From contig RBNI01004797.1 in NCBI GenBank assembly GCA_003990745.1, positions 1 through 13,457 on the forward strand: DNA of 13,457 bases, in the 5' to 3' direction. The notes below the pieces were generated by a model, which searched no databases, was not told the origin of the DNA, and saw nothing but the letters and a program-made list of their open reading frames with translations. Below, piece by piece: positions 7,250 through 13,457 of this stretch. The DNA is from Jimgerdemannia flammicorona. Taxonomy: Eukaryota > Mucoromycota > Endogonomycetes > Endogonales > Endogonaceae. The translations under genes and the position numbers were made by a program. How positions within the stretch are numbered: the first letter of the stretch is position 1; every line of letters begins with the position of its first letter.

Positions 7250-7990
7250 TAGGGAGAAGTTAGGGCCTGAAGGTGGGCTCTTTTGAAGGTGTTAATGGTG
7301 AAGAAGGCTCTAGAGAGAGACTGGCAAATAGTGGAAATAGAGATAGTTCTGAGCTCTTAAGTTTTGCAGATAAAGTGAAGAAGAGCAGATGGCTGATAGA
7401 TGCTCAGACTGGTATTGCTGATGGGAAGGGCAAGGCTAATCTGAGGAGAGAGGAGGGTCCTCTATCTAGAAAAGTAAGCATAGAAGCAGAAGGGGAGGTG
7501 GCTAAGAGCAGTGATATAACAACTGATAACAGTATGATAGCAAATCTGAAAAAAAAAAAAAAATGTAATAGCTGATGATAGAGCTATACAGAGAGACTGA
7601 CAGAGGCAGATGAATCTGGCTTATAGTATAATAGATCTGACAGTAGCACCATTAGTCAAAAAGTCTATCTCAGAGTTCATAGATCATATTGTGCTTCTGG
7701 AGCTAACCTCAAAGCAGATGGCTGAAGCTACCTTAGTGAAATTCCTGAAGAGACTAGAGGGGGTTGAGGTGGGCTTTGAGGAGACTACTCCTCTAGAGGA
7801 GGTATTGATGACTAGATTGACTATAGGAGCAGTAGTAGTCTCAATGGCTTGCTATTTATAGTGGGACCCCAGGGTGGTCTAGCTACTGGTGAAAGGAGTA
7901 CTTATAGTAATGATAGTTGAGATGAGAAAGAGAGTAGAGGAGGTTATGCTAAGTATAGCAAGGTGATTGATATTGGTTTTCAGATCTGAG
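7250..7990 (+). pseudogene. Non-LTR retrotransposon ORF1 fragment (decayed)
   Basis: Read from 7273 (frame 1) it gives a charged, Ser-rich stretch with SFADKVKK at 7360-7383. After a frame change at an A tract it reads (frame 2, from 7610) KKSISEFI, then ATLVKFLKRLEGVEVGFEE and an IGAVVVSM end. The same blocks occur in the same order and at nearly the same spacing in the copy at 12321-12866 (TFADKV, KKSRSEFT, TALVKFLKKLEAVEVGFEEE, IGGISVPM), so this is one family. ORF1 proteins of non-LTR elements bind element RNA. The fragment has no CpG and several stops, so it is older than the 12.1 kb copy. Neither end is defined by a poly(A) tail or clear duplication. Confidence 0.7.
7549..7563. repeat. 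Expanded A tract inside ORF1 fragment
   Basis: There are fifteen A residues in the context AATCTG-A15-TGTAATAGCTGATG. The homologous place in the 12.1 kb copy (12508-12514) has seven A followed by TCCAGT and then TGTAATGGCTGATG. This is slippage at a coding A run, and it accounts for the frame change here. Confidence 0.75.
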
Positions 7991-8004
7991 AGAGAACTTT
8001 ATTT

Positions 8005-8135
8005 AAGAGAGATATGTATGATCTGAATTTCTATATACCTGTCTGTGGTCAAAGGTCTCTATGTGGTAATTGAGGAATCTGTACAGGATATAGGTATGAT
8101 ATAAGTATCTATATATCAGTCTGTAGTTGAGTCCT
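8005..8135. repeat. 78-bp tandem repeat, second block
   Basis: GTCTGTGG at 8041 and GTCTGTAG at 8119 are again 78 bases apart. The unit content matches the first block (TGTGGTAATTGAGG, AATCTGTACAGGATATAGGTATGA, TAAGTATCT). The preceding 35 bases resemble the last third of a unit, so the array resumes close to the phase in which the first block stopped. Confidence 0.72.
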
Positions 8136-9091
8136 ATGTAACATTATTATAAATCTCTACCCACTTATTATATTGTAAGCTACCAGAGTCATTATTAGTA
8201 AGAATATATATGTAAGTGGTTGGTGTCCAAATGTAGAGTCTATAGGTATTACTGCATTATCACTCAAGAATTTGAATCTTATAGTCTAAAAACTCAGCCT
8301 TAGTGACATCTGTAGCTACCTCAATACAAAAGCTATATGTGGCAAATGCAGAAGCCACTAGCTTGATGGTTATAAGGAGGGACTAAAGGCCAAGAAGAAG
8401 CCAGTTAGGACTGAATAGCAAGTCATTAGACGGGCAGAAGGGAGGGGACAGTGGGGGGGCAGAGTGTTGAAGAAATAAGATATGGAAAAGAAGAACAGCA
8501 CAATATATGCCTGCTGAGATCTATGTAATATATAAAGTAGCTCTCTTCTAGAATGGGTCAGTTTTGGAGGAGGGAATTATGAGGGTAATATATACTAGAT
8601 GGGATAGAGATAGCAAGAATTGTACTGATAATTGAGAGAGATAGATTCTTAGGTTGAATAATAGACCCCAGATGAATTTGCCAGATCAGAGAAAGCCAAA
8701 ATATATAAGCATAATAATGGCCACTAGGGTCAATTGATCTACCATTGCTAGATCCTGTAAGAGATAGAATTGAGATAGTGATAGAAAGAAAGAGTTAAGA
8801 ATATGACTCATCAAGCCAATGTTTGATATCATGCAGAATGTGGAAGAGTTGAAGAAGGCCATTAAGGGGGTTAGAAAAGCCAGTATCAATGTATAGAGAG
8901 TGGACCACAGATATATATGACTTAATAGTAGAGTGGCAGAGGTTTTGAAGGACCAAAGAGTATACCCACTAGATTATATATTATTTAGAGGTAGCCAAGA
9001 TAGTACTATCACCATTGTAGAGAAGTGGAGAGTACAGAACTCATAGAAGCTGCATTGTCCCATACTGTAAGACCAATGTATAGAGTTTGTC
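8136..9091. other. Decayed purine-rich DNA, no gene recognised
   Basis: The + strand becomes A/G-rich from about 8340, as in the non-LTR fragments elsewhere in the window. Short coding-like stretches occur, such as MQNVEELKKAIKGVRKASI near 8832-8890 and LDYILFRGSQDSTITIVEKW near 8970-9028, but stops are frequent and I recognise no domain. One CpG is visible (8430). It may be old transposon remnant. Confidence 0.4.
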
Positions 9092-9109
9092 TTTTTTTTT
9101 TTTTTTTTT
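9092..9109 (-). repeat. Poly(T) tract, possible minus-strand poly(A) tail
   Basis: Eighteen T residues sit at a point where the + strand changes from purine-rich (left) to pyrimidine-rich (right). This would fit a retroelement inserted on the minus strand, whose A tail reads as T here and whose body lies to the right. No duplication of flanking bases was found. Confidence 0.4.
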
Positions 9110-10465
9110 ATAGTCTCATAGACTTCCAATTTATTATCTAACTGTCTAAGATATATTGCTAATATAATGTATCCCTCACTCAATCTCACTCAGAAAGTCT
9201 CTCTTCCTCTCACCATCACTCCAAAACACTATCTACCCCCCTGTTACTCTAATTCTCCCCCTACTCTTTACAAAGATTGTCTCTACTAGCTGCTACTGAT
9301 ACCCTTTACCTGTACTCCCACCCCTCCACCACCCATTCAATATATCCAATATCAACTATTCCCATCTGGCCATCCTTTCCTCCAGCAGTAGCCTTCAACT
9401 CTCCTGAAATACTGAAAGCCAATACCTAGCCATGCTGACCCAGATCACCACCACCCATCCTAATGTCAGTCACTCATCTCTCACCCCCCCCACCATCCTC
9501 CTCTGGAGATCACCCCACCTCCCTCCAGCTGCCAGCTCTGGTGTACATACCCCCAGCTATATCTCAATCTCTCTCCAAAAGTCCCCCATTAACTCACACT
9601 CTCCCAGCCAATGTTCAGGAGTCTGTATCACCCCTCCCTCCTACCCAATATTGAGGCACTCCTCACACTCCTGAGTGGCCTCCTCCACCAAGTGGTCCAT
9701 CTAATAGTTCAGCATAATATTGTACTATAGAACTCTCAACCAACTACTCAGACTTTGGGGGGTATCCAATTTGCTGCCTGACTGCCCCACTGCCAAATAC
9801 CATTCAAGTCCCACTCCTTACCAATTTCCACTCTCTACCACCTCTGGCCATAAGTCTCTCTCTCATTCTCAAAGATACTCCATACTATCTTCTAAGCAAA
9901 AATCATCCACTGGCACCTCACCCAACAGAAGATAGTCTCACCTCCACTTCTGGGGTCCTCAATCCTCTTCTCTCTCATTCCCCCTCCATCTGAGACTAAT
10001 ATAATGTGCCCCATCAACCACCTCCCACTAGAAGCCTGATACTATATCCTCCGACTATCCTTCAAAGCTACTAGAGATAGAAGATCTCTGGTTGTACCAT
10101 AGGGAGAGAAGCGGGCATCACACACCCTTTGCATGAGAGGAACCCACTCTCTGCCCCTCAACTCACTCACTCTCTTCAGCCACCATACCCTCAAGCAGTA
10201 AAATCACTTGGGAAAATCCACTAACCCCAGGCCTCCTCTGTCTACTGGCCAAGTCAATATCTCTCAACTAATCTAACTCTATCACCCCACCCATATCCAG
10301 GTTCTGGCCACCTTTAGAAGTTATTTGACTGCCTATGTCAGAAAGTCCAAGTAGTTCTCTAGATACTATAGATTAGGTAGCCAGATATATTCATTATCAT
10401 TACTCTTTCTATCAGAGAAATATATTTACCACCCCACCTAAGAAGAGTACTTCCCCACTCAGTCA
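9110..10465. mobile_element. Pyrimidine-rich decayed element of unknown type
   Basis: The + strand is strongly C/T-rich throughout, opposite in bias to its neighbours. On + a frame from about 9415 to 9985 (frame 1) has only two stops (9655 and 9718) and reads as Pro/Ser/Leu-rich low complexity (PPPPSSSGDHPTS, SPLPPTQY). Further on, near 10300-10390, ATFRSYLTAYVRKSK reads in one frame. On the minus strand the same DNA gives Gly/Asp/Arg-rich translation resembling the purine-rich ORF1 fragments, but no motif I can name. The sharp switch of bias near 10465 and the T tract at 9092 suggest one inverted insertion. Which strand coded is undecided. Confidence 0.35.
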
Positions 10466-11580
10466 ACCTCAAGTTAGACTTTGAGAAGAAGGAGATACTA
10501 TTGGAAGCAATGGAGAAGAGAGTGATAGTGGGGGGTGGTGATCTCCATGGCTCAGTGCTTATACTGAAATACCTGAGTAGTGTAGCTGACAGTACTAAAT
10601 ATTTCTATAGTATCAAAGGAAATGGCTAAGGAGTTGATTATAGAGGCTATCAAGGAGTATGGAGATATTGTAGATATTGAATTTTGGAGTAAGAAAGATA
10701 CATAATTCAGGATAGAAGGTGGGGATATCAGGGTGTGGCTGGTGGGCAAGAAGAATATGGAGAAGGCAAGAGACAGGCCAGTGGTTCTCAAGTGGGAATC
10801 TGTGGAGTACAAGGTCTTGAGAGTAAAAGAGATGCTAGAGGAAGAAGAGGACTTGCCAGAGGATTTGGCTGGAGCTTTAGAAAGGATGAGATTGGTCTGG
10901 AAGGAGTATGAGGCCAAGATGGTAATAGAGATCATAAATGGCAAGAAGGTACAGCTGGATTGGGTGGCCTGAGAGAGAGTGCAGGGAAGGTGCATTCAGA
11001 AGGATCTGTTGGCTAAGTATGGAGAGGGGGCAGCCAGGGGAACTACTATTGAAGAAGCTGGAACAAAGGTCAGTATCTGGACAAGAGAGAAAGTAGTGAT
11101 ACCAGAGGGGACCCCAGGAGGAGGAGAAGGTGCAGGGCTGAGTGTTGTTGTTGAGAATGTTGAAATGGCAGAAGAGGAGTGCCCTCAGTATGGAGTGCCT
11201 AGTGTTGCTAGAGGTGATAACAAATTGCAGAATATACTAGAGGAGAATTGAGATAAGTTGGTGAGGAGGAATTCAGAGAGTAGACAGGTGAAATGGGGGA
11301 AGAGAGTGGCTCAGAGATTGGTGAAGGCTGAGGTCAAGAAGAAATGGCTGTAGAAAATGCTTGAGAATATGGTGGCTGAGAAGCTGGGAAGAGAGGACTT
11401 CTAGGTACTAAGTGAAAGGTACTGGGGTAAAATCTTATATAGTGAGGATATATTATGAAAACTCCAGGATGAGACAATGGTGGCATTTCTGGAGGCTGAG
11501 GCATATCAGATAAATGATATCAGAGAGGCAGCACTTCTGGTAATTACAAATAATAGGACTGCTTATATGTGGGTCTGAGA
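10465..11580 (+). pseudogene. Non-LTR retrotransposon ORF1 middle/C-terminal fragment
   Basis: It begins abruptly with LDFEKKEILLEAMEKRVIVGG (about 10470-10535), matching VGFEEEDLLLEAVEKGVVIGG of the 12.1 kb copy, so it is truncated at the 5' side. From 10622 (frame 2) it reads MAKELIIEAIKEYGDIVDIE, a stop at 10703, then GGDIRVWLVGKK and RPVVLKWESVEYKVLRV. This pattern of alternating strands and helix fits the RRM-like domain of non-LTR ORF1 proteins. From 10979 the same frame runs on to about 11580 with stops at 11249, 11351, 11402, 11456 and 11576, still giving charged, helix-forming sequence (RVAQRLVKAEVKKKWL, YWGKILYSEDIL). I see no clear CCHC knuckle. No CpG is visible, so it is old. The stop codons are TGA and TAG, as CpG or RIP-like decay would produce. 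Confidence 0.68.
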
Positions 11581-11646
11581 AAAGGGTTTATAAGGTAGTT
11601 GGTGATATGTGAGAAGTAACAGATAGAGGCTGTATCTTTCTCTGAT
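11581..11646. other. Junction between two non-LTR fragments
   Basis: A short stretch between the end of the coding-like frame and the start of the repeated 5' end. It ends GATAACATTTGGGTTACAC, comparable with AGTACCATTTGGGTGACAC at the next copy. Confidence 0.4.
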
Positions 11647-12074
11647 AACATTTGGGTTACACAAACTCTGGCAATACTCAATACTTCATTTTTGAAGAAA
11701 AGATACTAGCAACATGGTGACCATTGAGTATTCTGAGATATATGCTGGACAGGATAGCCCTAGTGCATTCAACTGGCAGCAGGTGGAGAGGAGTTATGCA
11801 TTGGGCAAAGTATGAGGGATTTGCTGGCTGGAGGACATGAAAGAGGGGAAGGCATACTGGGAGACTGAGGATAGGGAGAATGAGCTTTGTATACAAGGTG
11901 AAGAAAGGCCAACCAATGACAATAACTAGACTAGAGGGCTGGCTGAGAAAGGGCAAGAAGATAGTGAAGGCTATAGGTTCTGGGGCAGCAGCCCATAGAG
12001 ATGAGAGCAGCAGGGCTTGGAGAGTAGTGGCTGAGGGGAGTGGGATTCGAGAAGACAAGGAACACCTTTCACCA
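11647..12074 (+). pseudogene. Non-LTR 5' end with ORF1 start (truncated copy)
   Basis: The 5' part is a direct repeat of 12075 onward. ATTTGGGTTACACAA matches ATTTGGGTGACACAA. About 95 bases further in each, CTGGACAGGATAGCCC (11744) matches CTGGGCAGGGGGGCCCC (12176). The start codon region ATGAGCTTTGTATACAAGG (11880) matches ATGACCTTTGCAGATAAAG (12321). The ORF1 start at 11880 reads SFVYKVKKGQ...LEGWLRKGKK against TFADKVRMGK...LDGWLELGKA, open to 12089. After about 65 codons it gives way to the next copy. The in-frame ATG at 11880 is preferred because it aligns with the ATG of the other copy. Confidence 0.72.
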
Positions 12075-12320
12075 GTACCATTTGGGTGACACAAGACTCA
12101 GACAACACTTTTCAACAACATCTTCAAGTATTGGAGCTATCAAGATAGCGAGCAACATACATTCTGGTGAGCATACTGGGCAGGGGGGCCCCAGTGCCTT
12201 TGACTGGCAATATGTGGGTAGGGTCATAGTGCTGATATTGGTATGCCAAGTACTTTGATGAGGGGACGTGGGGCCATGGGTGGTGGCAGAGGAGGTGCAA
12301 GGCCACATGGGGGAGGGAGG

Positions 12321-12866
12321 ATGACCTTTGCAGATAAAGTCAGGATGGGAAAGCAGGCGACTGGACTGGATGGCTGGCTGGAACTGGGGAAGGCAACTGC
12401 TGCCACAAGTAGCAAGGAGGCCTCTCCTCTGGGGGGACAGCATAGTGGGGCTGGAGGTGTAGTGGCTGGGGTGGTGACTGCTGATGGCAGTGTGATGGGC
12501 AATCTGGAAAAAAATCCAGTTGTAATGGCTGATGGGGGACCTGGACAGGGGAGCAGCGCAAGACCTGGGGACCTGGCAGATGGTGTAATGGGCCTAGTGG
12601 CAGCCCTGTTACTCAAGAAATCGAGATCAGAATTCACCATCACATTGTGTTTCCATGGCTTAGCAGTGACGGAGAAGATGGTATTGGGGCTATTGGCAAG
12701 CGAGGTGAAGGGTACAGCCTTGGTTAAGTTTTTGAAGAAGCTGGAGGCAGTTGAGGTGGGATTTGAAGAGGAGGATTTGCTACTGGAGGCAGTGGAGAAG
12801 GGTGTGGTGATTGGAGGGATTTCGGTGCCAATGGTAAGGTGTATGCACTGGGATCTACAGAACTGA
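12321..12866 (+). pseudogene. Non-LTR ORF1, N-terminal part, fused by deletion
   Basis: ORF1 would coat element RNA and help target-primed reverse transcription. The frame is open from 12243 to 12866. I prefer the ATG at 12321 because TFADKV follows it exactly as in the 11880 copy, although an Arg/Gly-rich upstream extension starting at 12243 is possible. Blocks in order are TFADKV, a Gly/Ala/Ser-rich low-complexity region (about residues 30-110), KKSRSEFTITLCF, ALVKFLKKLEAVEVGFEEED, and LLLEAVEKGVVIGG. The last block aligns with the start of the fragment at 10465. The RRM-like part seen there at 10622-10972 is missing here. The frame stops at 12864-12866 soon after the presumed deletion junction near 12840-12860. 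Confidence 0.7.
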
Positions 12867-13110
12867 TGGGGGACGGGGTATGGTAGAAAGAAGTGGGGGA
12901 TTGGAGGACTTGGAAGAGGTGGAAAGACTCAGCTCACTGGTGGACACTATGCAACTTCAGGATGGGGATTGATGGCTGTATACTCACTGGGTGGGAGGCC
13001 TTGGTACTAGGATTGATTGGGTTCTGACTGCAGAGTGTTGGGGCAATACAGTTTGGGAGACGATAGAGGTTGAGTGGTGCCCTTGGTCAGATCACTGGGG
13101 TATTTGGGGA
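12850..13110 (+). pseudogene. APE-type endonuclease, C-terminal part
   Basis: The endonuclease of non-LTR elements nicks target DNA. Frame 1, lines up from about 12900, reads LEEVERLSSLVDTMQLQDGD, a stop (12970), WLYTHWVGG, then GTRIDWVLTA, matching the SRIDYILTS block. WCPWSDHWGIWG at about 13078-13113 carries the Ser-Asp-His triad end box. The first half of the domain, with the N-terminal catalytic Asn and Glu, is absent, removed by the same deletion that truncates ORF1. It is in a different frame from ORF1 (frame 1 against frame 3). The motif pair RIDWVL and SDH at normal spacing makes this assignment fairly secure. Confidence 0.75.
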
Positions 13111-13457
13111 GGTGGGAGGTTTGGAGGGAGTGGAGAGGGGCCAGGACATTAGTATCTGAACTCTTTGCTACTAGATGAGATGGACCTGTGGAATGCATGG
13201 GTGGTGGAGGTGCATTCCAAGGTTAATGATTGGAGGCTAGCCAGGATGAGGATTAGAGATAGGTAGCGTAGACTGAAATCCGAAGCTCAGAGGTACTGGG
13301 GGGAAGTGGGGATGGAGTGGGGTGCTCAGAGGAGGAGACAAGTCCAATGGGCATCTAGGAGACTAGAAAGACTACTTCTGAATTGGGCTGGGCTTCTGGA
13401 GGAGGAGGAGGTATTGGATTGGAAGGCTAAGCAGGCTAAGCTGGAAGTGGCAGAACT
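13111..13457 (+). pseudogene. Non-LTR ORF2 linker between endonuclease and RT
   Basis: It continues in the endonuclease frame to the window edge with two stops (13150 and 13264). It reads LWNAWVVEVHSKVNDWRLAR, RLKSEAQRYWGEVGMEW, then Arg-rich and Trp-containing helices and an EEEEVLDWKAKQAKLEVAE end. Long, charged, helical linkers of this kind separate endonuclease and RT in ORF2 of non-LTR elements. No RT motif is reached. Confidence 0.6.

Larger units (their letters stand above)
12075..13457 (+). mobile_element. Non-LTR retrotransposon copy, youngest in window, 3' end beyond window
   Basis: It starts with the repeated 5' end at 12075 and continues through ORF1 (12321), endonuclease C-terminal part (about 12850-13110) and a basic/Trp-rich linker to the window edge. 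At least a dozen CpG remain, and ORF1 is still open for over 180 codons, so this copy is younger than the others. It is nevertheless defective: an apparent deletion joins ORF1 to the endonuclease and stops lie in the second frame. The RT domain would lie outside the window. Confidence 0.75.

Noticed and set aside
10552..10995. 147-codon open frame on the minus strand
   Set aside because: It is the antisense of the ORF1 RRM-like fragment, whose + strand reading matches non-LTR ORF1 patterns.
11678..12643. Overlapping minus-strand open frames of 124-139 codons
   Set aside because: They are Pro/Ser/Leu-rich antisense of the purine-rich ORF1 copies. The + strand has conserved blocks shared between copies, the minus strand does not.
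1..13457. Bacterial defence system, CRISPR array, retron or operon
   Set aside because: There are no operon-like open frames, no ribosome binding sites and no regular short-spacer repeats. Reverse transcriptase signals belong to a eukaryotic retrotransposon.

Overview
This window looks like a transposon graveyard from a eukaryotic, most likely fungal, genome. I see no intact host gene, no tRNA or rRNA gene, no CRISPR array and no bacterial-style operon. The listed reading frames are short and mostly without meaning. The recognisable coding content consists of decayed retroelement reading frames that must be read through stop codons and frame changes. A fungus is inferred from the element types (a Ngaro-type tyrosine-recombinase retrotransposon beside a non-LTR element with an APE-type endonuclease) and from RIP-like TpG/CpA-to-TpA differences between repeat copies. 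This does not identify a species.

Region 1 (about 26-6475, + strand) is one degenerate Ngaro/DIRS-order retrotransposon. It has split direct repeats in the order A1 ... B1-A2-B2: A1 at 26-230, B1 at 5897-6056, A2 at 6080-6283 and B2 at 6311-6472. Between them, in order, are remnants of Gag (231 to about 1640), reverse transcriptase (about 1880-2880), RNase H (about 2890-3340) and tyrosine recombinase (about 3400-4220). All are broken by stops and frame changes. Between the recombinase and B1 lies a stretch (about 4490-5350) that keeps many CpG dinucleotides and contains tandem repeats. It looks like a later insertion, possibly a solo LTR.

Region 2 (about 6476-9110) is AT-rich. It holds a 78-bp tandem repeat (6865-7110 and 8005-8135) that appears to be interrupted, nearly in phase, by a decayed non-LTR ORF1 fragment (about 7250-7990). 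No gene is recognised at 8136-9091, which ends at an 18-base T tract.

Region 3 (about 9110-10465) is pyrimidine-rich on the + strand, with Pro/Ser-rich degenerate reading. It may be an inverted element.

Region 4 (about 10465-13457, + strand) is a pile of non-LTR retrotransposon pieces. They are an ORF1 middle/C-terminal fragment (10465-11580), a 5' end plus ORF1 start (11647-12074), and a second 5' end directly behind it that begins the youngest copy (12075 to the window end). In that copy ORF1 is joined by an apparent deletion to the C-terminal part of the endonuclease and the endonuclease-RT linker. The window ends before the RT.

The parts do not form a pathway. The window records successive insertions, with CpG retention giving a rough relative age: oldest are the Ngaro body, the 78-bp repeat region and the 10.5-11.6 kb fragment; younger are the 4.5-5.35 kb segment and the last 1.4 kb.
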